Assembly (NCBI GenBank): GCA_022572355.1
Contig: JACZWC010000012.1
Span: forward strand, 1-64,000
Direction: 5' to 3'
Source: Bacteroidota bacterium
GTDB lineage: Bacteria > Bacteroidota > Bacteroidia > NORP154
DNA: 64,000 nt
Part shown: piece after piece, positions 24,077 to 33,112 of the stretch
How positions within the stretch are numbered: position 1 is the stretch's first letter
Layout: each line of letters opens with the position of its first letter
Notes under the pieces: generated by a model
The model's database searches: none
Told to the model about the DNA's origin: nothing
Seen by the model: the letters and a program-made list of their open reading frames with translations, nothing else
Program-made: the position numbers and the translations under genes

Positions 24077-26257
24077 TTATTCTACCATTATTTTTCCGCT
24101 TCCAACTCTTATTGTATTATTCATCAATTGAAAAACGTAAAACCCGCTTAAAAGGTTTTCTCTTTCAATGATTATTTTTCCAGTTGTGATGTCTTCAGTT
24201 TTACGCACCAATTGCCCGATGGTATTATAAATAAGCATTGAATACTTTTCGTTTTTCTCATTGTTAAATTCTATGGTAGTGGAAGTGCTGAAAGGATTGG
24301 GATAAATTTTCAGCAAGGGTTCTGATTGCCCTGAGGGGACGTCATCATTAATACCCAATATAACGCCTCCTTGTTTAAACACATTGAGCCCGGCTTGCGT
24401 GGTTCCGATCCATTTATTCCCAACTGAGTCTATAGCAACTGTGGTGACGTAATTATAAGCGAGGCCAGAATTTGAAGTATTATAGACAACCCAGTCCGTT
24501 CCGTCAAATTTGGCAAGCCCCTTTTTCGTTCCAGCCCAAACTGTGTCGTTGGCATCAATTGCTATATCATTTACACCCAAATCGGGAAATTGCGAATTCC
24601 AAAGATTATAAATAGTCCATGTTACTCCGTCAAACCTGGCAATACCCCCAGAACCCCAACTTCCTACCCACAATATGCCACTTGCATCTATAGCAAGAGA
24701 AAGAAGGCTCGTAAAGTTTGGCTGACTATACACTGTCCAATTTGTTCCATCGTACTTAACCAAACCACTGTCGCCGGTGGCAATCCATAAATTATCATTG
24801 GCATCCGTTACAAGGGCTCTAATTTTATTTGTCGGTATTCCTGAATTTGACGTGTCATAAGCTGTCCAGTTAGTACCGTCAAACTTAGCCAGCCCACTGT
24901 TAGAAGTACCAACCCATATGGTTCCATTATTCGATTCGGTAATCGCCCATATATTATAGGAAGGAATGGAAGAGTTTGAAGTGTCGTAAACAGTCCAACT
25001 ACTTCCATCAAATTTGATTAAACCAACCATAAATGATCCAATCCACAGATTTCCTGCATTATCTATCGTTATTATATTCACTTGGTCACTAGGGATTCCA
25101 GAGTTAGAAGTATCATATACTGTCCAGTTTACATCATCAAATTTTGCGACACCATTGTATGTGGTCATCCATTTATCGCCTGCTGCATCAATAGCCAACC
25201 TTCTAATTCCGTTTGACGGCAATCCTGAATTAGACGTTATATAGCCCGTCCAATTGACATCGTCAAATTTAACCAGCCCTCCTTGAGTTCCGATCCATTT
25301 ATCATTGTTATCATCAACAAACACCTTATTGATAATCGCAGTTGTCAGTCCGGAATTTGAAGCTGTGTAGGTGGTCCAGTTGGTATCTTCAAGTATTGCA
25401 AAAGCTCCATCCGAAGCCCATCCAGCATTAATAATCCCAATGCATTTTTTACCATTTGCATCAATGGCTATACTATTTATATAATCAAATGGCATGTGGG
25501 AATTGGAAGTTGTAGACGTAACCCAATTTATGCCGTCAAAGCTGGTAAGGCCCTCTCCTGAGCCGAATGGCCCTTCCGAACCCAGCCAAACCGTATTCCC
25601 TTCAACAGCAAGAGCGGTTAGGAAGTAACCAGGTATCCCCGAATTTAAACCATCATAGGTGGTCCAGTTCGTCCCATCAAATTTCACTAACGCATAATTG
25701 CCAATCCAAACATGGTTACTATCGTCAATCTCAATAAATATTATTCGATTATCATTTAATCCGGAGTTGCTGGTATCGTACGTTGTCCAGCTCGTTCCGT
25801 CAAACATTGTTAAGCCGCCTCCAACATAAGCCGATCCGTTCCAATATGGGTCTGTTCCGATCCAAAGATTGTCTGCAGTATCTAATGCAAAAACAGAAAC
25901 CACATTAGAGGGAAGCCCTGAATTAGAAGTGTCATAGACAGTCCAGGTGGTTCCATCATATTTTACCAAGCCACCTGATCCAAACTTTATCCATTTATTG
26001 CCCGCATCATCCACCACTATTAAATTGACATTATTAGAAGGTAATCCGGAGTTGCTTCTGTTATAATAAACTGTATTGGCAGTGTTTTTATCGATACTTA
26101 CCAATCCGCCAGAAGTGGCAACCCACAGGATGCTTCCCTCTTCGGCTATAGCATTGATTTGACCTCCATTGGTATAGTTTATCCATTCAGGGTTTTGGCT
26201 GTAAATTCCCACACTGAATGAACATAAAAGGACTATGATTACGGCTTTAGTTTTCAT
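24077..26257 (-). CDS. FDGTNWTVYDTSNSGLPSN-repeat propeller protein, T9SS substrate (paralogue 1)
   Basis: A 726-residue secreted protein. Signal peptide to about residue 20 (GIYSQ), then over a dozen repeats of about 40-45 residues (NLWIGT...GLVKFDGTNWTVYDTSNSGLPSN), the pattern of two-component-regulator-type propellers (ligand-sensing domains of hybrid kinases) but here free-standing and secreted. The T9SS sorting domain is IYPNPFSTSTTIEFNNEKNE ... GFYVFQL. It forms a tandem triplet with 26269-28443 and 28455-30638. Its last propeller repeats (24345-24489) are nearly identical in DNA to 26537-26681. Function unknown; probably surface binding. Confidence 0.9.
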   Translation of the reverse strand: MKTKAVIIVLLCSFSVGIYSQNPEWINYTNGGQINAIAEEGSILWVATSGGLVSIDKNTANTVYYNRSNSGLPSNNVNLIVVDDAGNKWIKFGSGGLVKYDGTTWTVYDTSNSGLPSNVVSVFALDTADNLWIGTDPYWNGSAYVGGGLTMFDGTSWTTYDTSNSGLNDNRIIFIEIDDSNHVWIGNYALVKFDGTNWTTYDGLNSGIPGYFLTALAVEGNTVWLGSEGPFGSGEGLTSFDGINWVTSTTSNSHMPFDYINSIAIDANGKKCIGIINAGWASDGAFAILEDTNWTTYTASNSGLTTAIINKVFVDDNNDKWIGTQGGLVKFDDVNWTGYITSNSGLPSNGIRRLAIDAAGDKWMTTYNGVAKFDDVNWTVYDTSNSGIPSDQVNIITIDNAGNLWIGSFMVGLIKFDGSSWTVYDTSNSSIPSYNIWAITESNNGTIWVGTSNSGLAKFDGTNWTAYDTSNSGIPTNKIRALVTDANDNLWIATGDSGLVKYDGTNWTVYSQPNFTSLLSLAIDASGILWVGSWGSGGIARFDGVTWTIYNLWNSQFPDLGVNDIAIDANDTVWAGTKKGLAKFDGTDWVVYNTSNSGLAYNYVTTVAIDSVGNKWIGTTQAGLNVFKQGGVILGINDDVPSGQSEPLLKIYPNPFSTSTTIEFNNEKNEKYSMLIYNTIGQLVRKTEDITTGKIIIERENLLSGFYVFQLMNNTIRVGSGKIMVE
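24345..24489. repeat. Near-identical intragenic block, copy 1
   Basis: 145 bp matching 26537-26681 with four differences by eye, all of them substitutions. Flanking coding DNA of the two paralogues is clearly more diverged, pointing to recent gene conversion. Confidence 0.75.
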
Positions 26258-26268
26258 GGTTTGTCAGT

Positions 26269-28443
26269 TTATTCAACAATTATTTTGCCCGCTCCAACCC
26301 ATGTTGCATTATTCATCAACCGAAAGAAGTAAAGCCCGGCCAAAAGGTTTTCTCTTTCAATTTTTATTTGTCCCTCGGTGATATTCTCAATTTTGCGTAC
26401 CAATTGCCCGGTTGAATTGTAAATTGCCAGGGTGTGGTTTTCGTTGTCTTTATTTTGAAATTCGATTGTTGTGCTAGTACTGAACGGGTTGGGATAAATA
26501 ATCAGCGAACGGTCCGATGGTATTTTAATAGATTCTTCATTAATACCCAATATAACGCCTCCTTGTTTAAACACATTGAGTCCGGCTTGCGTGGTTCCGA
26601 TCCATTTATTCCCAACTGAGTCTATAGCAACTGAAGTGACGTAATTATACGCGAGGCCAGAATTTGAAGTATTATAGACAATCCAATCTGTTCCGTCAAA
26701 TTTGGCAAGCCCTTTTCTGGTGCCAGCCCAAACACTATCATTGGCATCAATTGCTATGTCATTGACACGCATATCGGGAAACTGCGAGTTCATGGGACTA
26801 TAAGTGGTCCATGTTGTTCCGTCAAATTGTGCAATACCGCCACTGCCCGCACTTCCCACCCAAAGCATTCCATTTCCATCAATTGCAAGCGACAACAGGC
26901 TCGTAAAATTCACCTGGCTATGTGTTGTCCAATTTGATCCGTCATATTCAATCAGTCCGCTGTCGCCTGTGGCTATCCATAAATTATCGTTGGCATCAAT
27001 TTGAAGATCCCTGATTTTATTAGTAGGTAAACCGGAGTTTGAAGTAGTGTATGTTGTCCAGTTAGTCCCATCAAGCTTAGCCAGTCCGCTATTGGAAGTT
27101 CCAATCCATATAATTCCATTATTGGATTCGGTAATCGCCCATATATTATGAGAGGGTATAAAAGAGTTTGAAGTATCAAATAAAGTCCAGTTGCTACCAT
27201 CAAATTTTATCAGGCCAACCAAATACGAGCCCATCCATAAATTTCCCGCTTTATCAATTGTTATTATGTCCAGTGGATCACCGGGTATTTCGGAATTAGA
27301 CGTATCATATACGGTCCAGTTTGAATCGTCAAATTTTGCAAGGCCATTGTATGTGGTAATCCACTTATCCCCGGTTGCATTAATCGCTAGCCTCCTAATT
27401 CCATTGGAAGGCAGCCCTGAATTAGACGTGACATAACCTGTCCAGTTGACATCGTCAAATTTTACCATTCCAGCATTTGTACCTATCCATTTATCGCCAC
27501 CATCATCTACAAACAAGCAATTTACAATTGGATTTACAAGTCCGGAATTTGAAGTTGTATAAGTTGTCCAGTTGGTGTCTTCAAGTATTACGAAAGCGCC
27601 ATCAATCCCCCATGCAGCATTCATAACGCCCATGCATTTATTGCCATTTCCATCAATGACAATACTGCTTATATAATCAAACGGCAAACCGGAATTGCCG
27701 GTTGTGTATGTAGTCCAAGTTGTGCCATCAAAGCTAGTAAGGCCTGCTCCCGTACCAAATGGCCCCTCAGTCCCCAGCCAAATCGTATTTCCTTCAACGG
27801 CAAGGGCGGTTATATTATAACCAGGTAAGTTCGAGCCATCGTAGATGGTCCAATTCGTTCCGTCAAATTTTACCAAATCACCATAGCCAAGCCATACATG
27901 ATTGCTATCATCAACAGCAATAAACCTAATGTAGTTATTGCCACATCCTGAATTGCTGGTATCATATGTAGTCCAGTTAACTCCATCATATCTTGTTAGT
28001 CCCCCACCTTCCATGAAAGAGCCATTCCAATAAGGGTCTGTTCCAATCCAAAGGTTGTCAGCCGTGTCCAATGCCAACACAGAAACCACATTAGAAGGAA
28101 GCCCGGAATTAGATGTGTCGTAGACAACCCACGTGGTTCCGTCAAATTTAACCAAGCCATCTGATCCGGCTTTCATCCATTTATTGCCAGCTTTATCAAC
28201 AACTATTAAACTGACATTGTTAGAAGGCAATCCGGAGTTGCTTCTGTTATAATAAACAGTATTGTCTGTGTTTTTATCGATACTTACCAATCCGCCTGAG
28301 GTCGCAACCCAAACGGTGCTTCCCTCTTGGGCTATTGCATTAATCTGATCACCATTGGTGTAGTTTATCCATTCTGGATTTTGACTGTAAATCCCTATAT
28401 TGAATGAACATAAAAAGACGACGGTTACAGCTTTAGTTTTCAT
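26269..28443 (-). CDS. FDGTNWTVYDTSNSGLPSN-repeat propeller protein, T9SS substrate (paralogue 2)
   Basis: A 724-residue secreted protein, aligned end to end with 24077-26257: the same signal peptide type (MKTKAV.VV.LCSF..GIYSQ), the same repeat count and order, and a T9SS sorting domain (IYPNPFSTSTTIEFQNKDNE ... GLYFFRL). It follows the third paralogue after 11 bp and precedes the first after 11 bp. The family look is that of Reg_prop-type propellers without kinase or membrane parts. The sorting domain's FQNKDNENHTLAIYNSTGQ is closer to that of the YCF48-type protein at 30647-31897 than to paralogue 1. Confidence 0.9.
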   Translation of the reverse strand: MKTKAVTVVFLCSFNIGIYSQNPEWINYTNGDQINAIAQEGSTVWVATSGGLVSIDKNTDNTVYYNRSNSGLPSNNVSLIVVDKAGNKWMKAGSDGLVKFDGTTWVVYDTSNSGLPSNVVSVLALDTADNLWIGTDPYWNGSFMEGGGLTRYDGVNWTTYDTSNSGCGNNYIRFIAVDDSNHVWLGYGDLVKFDGTNWTIYDGSNLPGYNITALAVEGNTIWLGTEGPFGTGAGLTSFDGTTWTTYTTGNSGLPFDYISSIVIDGNGNKCMGVMNAAWGIDGAFVILEDTNWTTYTTSNSGLVNPIVNCLFVDDGGDKWIGTNAGMVKFDDVNWTGYVTSNSGLPSNGIRRLAINATGDKWITTYNGLAKFDDSNWTVYDTSNSEIPGDPLDIITIDKAGNLWMGSYLVGLIKFDGSNWTLFDTSNSFIPSHNIWAITESNNGIIWIGTSNSGLAKLDGTNWTTYTTSNSGLPTNKIRDLQIDANDNLWIATGDSGLIEYDGSNWTTHSQVNFTSLLSLAIDGNGMLWVGSAGSGGIAQFDGTTWTTYSPMNSQFPDMRVNDIAIDANDSVWAGTRKGLAKFDGTDWIVYNTSNSGLAYNYVTSVAIDSVGNKWIGTTQAGLNVFKQGGVILGINEESIKIPSDRSLIIYPNPFSTSTTIEFQNKDNENHTLAIYNSTGQLVRKIENITEGQIKIERENLLAGLYFFRLMNNATWVGAGKIIVE
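26537..26681. repeat. Near-identical intragenic block, copy 2
   Basis: Partner of 24345-24489 (constant offset 2192 bp, no indels). It encodes the last propeller blade just before the sorting-domain linker. Confidence 0.75.
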
Positions 28444-28454
28444 AGTTTGTCAGT

Positions 28455-30638
28455 TTATTCAACAATTATTTTGCCCTTTCCAATCCGTGTTGTATTATTC
28501 ATCAATCGAAAGACATAAAGCCCGCTTACAAGGTTTTCTCTTTCAATTTTTATTTTGCCTGTTGTAATATTCTCAATTTTGCGCACCAGTTGCCCGGTGG
28601 TATTGTAAATAAGCAGTGAATATTTTTCATTTTTCTCATTTTCAAATTCTATTGTTGTGCTAGTGCTGAAGGGGTTGGGGTAGATCAGGATATCATTTTG
28701 TTGGACCGAAACTTCGTTTTTAGCATCCAAAATGACTCCTCCTTCTTTGAAGATCACCAAACCAGCATCGCTGGTCCCAATCCATTTATTCTCATATTTA
28801 TCAATAGCAACGGATGTTATCGCATTGCTGGGCAGTTTAGAATTAGCAGTATTATAAACCGTCCAATTGACTCCATCATATTTTACCAAACCATTGGCAG
28901 TGCCTATCCACTTATTGCCATTTAGATCTATTGCAAGCGAGGTAACATAACCGCCAGGCAACCCGGAGTTAGAAGTATCATACAGCATCCAATTGCTATT
29001 GTCAAATTTTGCCAAGTTTCCATTGATGACGATCCATTTATTATCGCTTTCGTCTATCACGATAAGACCAATATAGTCACTCGGCAGTCCTAAATTAGAA
29101 GTATTGTAATCGGTCCAATTTGCGCCATCAAATTTTGCCAATCCCGTATTTGTGCCGATCCATTTATTTCCATTATTATCAACAGCAATGGCTGTAATGT
29201 GATTAACAGGCAAGTCTGAATTTGAAGTATCATAAACAATCCAATCCGTTCCATTAAAATTTGCAATACCTCCACCTACAAAATCACAATTACCGAAAAA
29301 ATCGGGGTAACCTTCCGAACAAACTGGATAGGCGCCAATCCAAACATTCTGTTGCGGGTCTATGGCAACCGCATTGATATCAGGAGATTTCAGGTCCGTA
29401 TTGGACGAGTCGTAATATGTCCACCCTGAGTTACCGGGGTCAAACTTTATCAATCCAGCATTGGAGCCCATCCACACATTGTCGCTTGCATCTACTGCCA
29501 TAGAGGAAATCCAGAACGGGATGGTGTATGCTTTCCAATACGTGCCATCAAAATTTGCCAAAATTCCCTTATAGGATGTCCATCCCACTCCAAGCCACAT
29601 ATTGTCACCGGTACCTGAAACGATTTTCCCAACACTATTGCTTGTCAGAATGGAGTTTGATGTATTATAGGGTGTCCAGTTGATGTTATCAAATTTTTCC
29701 AAGCCCCCATTATAACCTGCAATCCACTTATCCCCGTCAGCATCTATAGTGAGCAATCTGATAAAATCCTTCGATAACCCGGAGTTGGAAGTATCATAAA
29801 CTGTCCAATTAGCTCCGTCAAATTTTACCAATCCAAGTGAAGTGCCCATCCATTTGTTTCCACCCGAATCTAAACCAACAGAATAAATAATATTACTTGG
29901 CAAATCAGAATTAGAAGTGTTATAGATTGTCCAGGTTGTACCGTTAAAATGAGCTAATCCATTCTTACCGGTTCCTATCCATTTATCCCCATTTACATCG
30001 ATAACCATGGATTTCATCTCACCACAGCCCCAACAACCTGTATAAACTGTCCAAGAACTATCGTCAAAAAATGCCAATTTACCGTTATGGCAACCGAGCC
30101 ATTTATTTCCGTTTTTATCAAAAGCAATCGAAGTTACAGCATAGCTGGGCAACCCGGAATTACTCATGTCATAAATTGTCCAATTATTGTCATCAAACTT
30201 TGCCAAACCCCCATTGTAGGTTGTAATCCATTTATTTCCATTATTATCAATAGCTATTGTGATAATACCATTAACGGGCAGTCCTGAATTTGCAGTGTTA
30301 AATACCGTCCAATTGCTACCATCAAATTTAAGCACGCCCATATCATAAGTTCCAATCCATTTATTTCCATTTTCATCTACTGCAATACAAGTGAAATCGT
30401 ATGTTGGTATTTCCGAATTGGATTTGTTGTAAAAAGTTGTATTGCCGGTTTGTTTATCTAACTTAAGAAGTCCGCCATTGGTTCCTACCCACAAATAATT
30501 TCCTTCCTCAGCCATAGCAGAAACCCGCGATCCGTTGGTGTAATTTATCCATTCCGGATTTTGAGCATAGCTTAGGGTGCTTCCCAGCACGGTAATTAAG
30601 CCAAAAAGCAACAGTTTTGATATAGTAGTTTTCAACAT
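28455..30638 (-). CDS. FDGTNWTVYDTSNSGLPSN-repeat propeller protein, T9SS substrate (paralogue 3)
   Basis: A 727-residue secreted protein, the most diverged of the tandem triplet. Signal peptide to about residue 25 (LSYAQ), more than a dozen NKWIGTxxGLxKFDGxNWTVYDTSNSGLPS repeats, with a Cys-bearing insert in the middle (PVCSEGYPDFFGNCDF) absent from the other two, then a T9SS sorting domain (IYPNPFSTSTTIEFENEKNE ... GLYVFRL). All three proteins start the mature part with NPEWINYTNG, so they are clear duplicates. Role unknown; secreted or surface-attached. Confidence 0.9.
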   Translation of the reverse strand: MLKTTISKLLLFGLITVLGSTLSYAQNPEWINYTNGSRVSAMAEEGNYLWVGTNGGLLKLDKQTGNTTFYNKSNSEIPTYDFTCIAVDENGNKWIGTYDMGVLKFDGSNWTVFNTANSGLPVNGIITIAIDNNGNKWITTYNGGLAKFDDNNWTIYDMSNSGLPSYAVTSIAFDKNGNKWLGCHNGKLAFFDDSSWTVYTGCWGCGEMKSMVIDVNGDKWIGTGKNGLAHFNGTTWTIYNTSNSDLPSNIIYSVGLDSGGNKWMGTSLGLVKFDGANWTVYDTSNSGLSKDFIRLLTIDADGDKWIAGYNGGLEKFDNINWTPYNTSNSILTSNSVGKIVSGTGDNMWLGVGWTSYKGILANFDGTYWKAYTIPFWISSMAVDASDNVWMGSNAGLIKFDPGNSGWTYYDSSNTDLKSPDINAVAIDPQQNVWIGAYPVCSEGYPDFFGNCDFVGGGIANFNGTDWIVYDTSNSDLPVNHITAIAVDNNGNKWIGTNTGLAKFDGANWTDYNTSNLGLPSDYIGLIVIDESDNKWIVINGNLAKFDNSNWMLYDTSNSGLPGGYVTSLAIDLNGNKWIGTANGLVKYDGVNWTVYNTANSKLPSNAITSVAIDKYENKWIGTSDAGLVIFKEGGVILDAKNEVSVQQNDILIYPNPFSTSTTIEFENEKNEKYSLLIYNTTGQLVRKIENITTGKIKIERENLVSGLYVFRLMNNTTRIGKGKIIVE

Positions 30639-30646
30639 TCAGTATT

Positions 30647-31897
30647 TCACTTTTCTATTATTATTTTTCCGCTTCCAACCCTCTTTGTATTATTCATCAG
30701 TTGAAAGAAGTAGAGCCCGCTCTTAAGGGCTTTTCTTTCAATTCTTACAATTCCATTTGTGATCTTCTCAATCTTGCGAACTAATTGCCCGGTTGAATTG
30801 TAGATGGACAGGGTGTGTCTCTCGTTGTTTTTATTTTGAAATTCAATTGTTGTGCAGGTGCTGAAGGGGTTGGGATATATTTTAATCTCGTTGTTCTTTT
30901 CACCTATTCCACCCACACTAACGGGCTCTCCTCCCTTGGTGGTTTTAAGAATTATTCCGCTATCGCCTACGGCATAGCAGACATCAGAGGTGCAAAATAT
31001 AGAGTTTAAATTTTGGTTTGTGCCTGAACTATCTCTTTGCCAATTTAGTCCCCCGTCTGTTGTTTTTAGAATAGTTCCGCTATCGCCTACAGCATAACAG
31101 ATGTTGGTATCTGAGCAGTATATAGAAAATAGCGAAATATTGTTTGAAAGACCGGAGTTTTGCTGTGTCCAGTTATTTCCTGCATCTGTAGTTTTTACAA
31201 CTGTTCCGTTGAAACCGACTGCATAACCTATATTGGAAGAGGGGAAAAAAACGGATAAGAGAGCATAGTTGGTGTCTATGACATTCCAGTTGTTACCTGT
31301 ATCTGCTGTTTTTAGTATGGCAGGGTTATTATTTCCAACAGCAAAGCCAGTTTGAGAAGAAGTAAAAAAAACAGAAGAAATATTACTTGTAGAATTATAA
31401 GAAATGGGCATCCAACTTTCAGCTCCATTGATGGTTTTGTGAATATAACCGGGAGTCATTGCTGCAAATCCAATCGTGTCGTTTAGGAAGTAAATAGATG
31501 AGGCACCATTGGAAGTTGTTCCTGAATTGTTGGGTAAAAACCATGTTGCACCTCCGTCTATGGTCTTTATAACAGCTTTCCCTTGAGGAGGATCTGCTTT
31601 GTATGAAACATATCCGATGTTTTCATTCACAAAATAAAATGGGGAAGCACAATAATTTCCTCCGAGAGATGTTCCATTCCAATTATTTCCTGCATCTATT
31701 GTTTTCAAAAAACTATTATATGACCATGCATTTGGTGGTTCCGCACAATCGGCAAAAAATCCAACCGAATCGGAAATAAAGAATACGGAATAATAATTTC
31801 TCCCTTGAGTACCAGATTGTATGGATTGCCATTGTGCAAAGGCATCCATAATGAGACATTGTCCTAAAAAAATCAAAAGAAAAAATTTTGTTTTCAT
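30647..31897 (-). CDS. YCF48/BNR-like propeller protein, T9SS substrate
   Basis: A 416-residue secreted protein. Signal peptide to about residue 21 (DAFAQ), then about seven repeats of the YCF48/BNR-like form (KTTDAGNNWTQQNSG...FSIYCSDTNICYAVGDSGTIL), a Cys pair in each of the last blades, and a T9SS sorting domain (IYPNPFSTCTTIEFQNKNNE ... GLYFFQL). In photosynthetic bacteria YCF48 helps photosystem II assembly. In Bacteroidota such free-standing, secreted versions have no assigned role. Tandem relative of 31926-33101. Confidence 0.88.
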   Translation of the reverse strand: MKTKFFLLIFLGQCLIMDAFAQWQSIQSGTQGRNYYSVFFISDSVGFFADCAEPPNAWSYNSFLKTIDAGNNWNGTSLGGNYCASPFYFVNENIGYVSYKADPPQGKAVIKTIDGGATWFLPNNSGTTSNGASSIYFLNDTIGFAAMTPGYIHKTINGAESWMPISYNSTSNISSVFFTSSQTGFAVGNNNPAILKTADTGNNWNVIDTNYALLSVFFPSSNIGYAVGFNGTVVKTTDAGNNWTQQNSGLSNNISLFSIYCSDTNICYAVGDSGTILKTTDGGLNWQRDSSGTNQNLNSIFCTSDVCYAVGDSGIILKTTKGGEPVSVGGIGEKNNEIKIYPNPFSTCTTIEFQNKNNERHTLSIYNSTGQLVRKIEKITNGIVRIERKALKSGLYFFQLMNNTKRVGSGKIIIEK

Positions 31898-31925
31898 GCT
31901 CTTGGTGAATATTCTTTTCGTTTTT

Positions 31926-33101
31926 TTATTCTATCATCATTTTCCCGCTTCCAAAGCTGTGTCTATTATTCATCAACTGAAAGAAGTAAAGCCCGCTCTT
32001 CAAGTTTTCTCGTTCAATTTTTATTTTACCTGTTATGATATTCTCAATTTTGCGAACCCGTTGTCCTGTGGTATTGTAAATACGCAGTGAATACTTTTCG
32101 TTTTTCTTATTGTCGAATTCTATTGTTGTAGAGGCGCCGAAGGGATTCGGAAATATTTTAATCTCATTGTTCTTTTCACCCATTCCACCCACACTTACCG
32201 GCCCGCCTCCATTGGTGGTTTTGTAAACTTTTCCTGAATCCCCAACCGCAATGCAAGTATTGCCATCAAAACAATAAATGGATGAAATATTTTTTACTGT
32301 AGAATCCTGTACAAACCAATTTTGGCCTCCATCAACGGTCTTCATTATTCCTCTATAATATGAACCTACATAACATGTATCATTATCAGGACAAGTAATG
32401 CAGCCTTCAAAAGCATAGGGAACATTTAAGCCCACCCATGTCTCGCCCTGATCAGTAGTTTTTCTAAGCCCTTCCCAAATGCTGCCAATTGCATATCCGG
32501 TACTGTCACTCGCAAAGGTGATTTGTCTTATGTTATTACCCCAGTCTTTTATTTCCCAAGTGTTTCCACCATCGGTGGTTTTCCAAATCCCACTGTCATA
32601 GGTTGCTGTAATAAAACCCACGCTATCATTAATAAATAAGACATCTGTTCTTGGACTTCCGCCTGACAGATTTATCCATTCCCAGTTCATTCCACCGTCA
32701 ATTGTTTTATAACCCGGTGTAAAACCTATTAATTCATCAATAAAATAAAGTCCACCGGAATAAGATCCAAAATCAGTAATGGTGTCCCATGTATTTCCTC
32801 CATCTATTGATTTTAGATTGGGTAAAGCATAACCTATGTCTTCAGTTGGGAAATTGATATCCACAATCATATCTGATTGAGCGGTACTTGCAGGAAGGGA
32901 TTGTAAATTCCAAGTTTTTCCCCTATCAGAAGTTTTAAACATGGTATAGTCAGCCCCTCCAATAAATCCTACGCTATCATTTTTGAAATATATTTTCACA
33001 AGGGAGCTGCTTGTTCCTAAATCTTGTTTTACCCACTGGGCATTTACGCTCAAACAGCCAATAAGAACTACGAAGCAGCAGATGAAATTCTTTCCTTGCA
33101 T
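31926..33101 (-). CDS. YCF48/BNR-like propeller protein, T9SS substrate
   Basis: A 391-residue secreted protein. Signal peptide to about residue 20 (LSVNAQ), about seven repeats (KTTDGGNTWEIKDWG...ITFASDSTGYAIGS), predicted to form a propeller, then a T9SS sorting domain (IFPNPFGASTTIEFDNKKNE ... GLYFFQL). Late blades carry Cys pairs (GCITCPDNDTCYVGS), possibly disulfides. Its linker before the sorting domain (GGPVSVGGMGEKNNEIKI) is almost the same as in 30647-31897, marking the pair as paralogues with shared C-termini. Confidence 0.88.
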   Translation of the reverse strand: MQGKNFICCFVVLIGCLSVNAQWVKQDLGTSSSLVKIYFKNDSVGFIGGADYTMFKTSDRGKTWNLQSLPASTAQSDMIVDINFPTEDIGYALPNLKSIDGGNTWDTITDFGSYSGGLYFIDELIGFTPGYKTIDGGMNWEWINLSGGSPRTDVLFINDSVGFITATYDSGIWKTTDGGNTWEIKDWGNNIRQITFASDSTGYAIGSIWEGLRKTTDQGETWVGLNVPYAFEGCITCPDNDTCYVGSYYRGIMKTVDGGQNWFVQDSTVKNISSIYCFDGNTCIAVGDSGKVYKTTNGGGPVSVGGMGEKNNEIKIFPNPFGASTTIEFDNKKNEKYSLRIYNTTGQRVRKIENIITGKIKIERENLKSGLYFFQLMNNRHSFGSGKMMIE

Positions 33102-33112
33102 AATCTAACTTT

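Noticed and set aside
24077-30638. Regularly spaced similar short sequences, CRISPR-like at first sight
   Set aside because: They are in-frame coding repeats of propeller blades with diverged spacers and repeats; no array structure.
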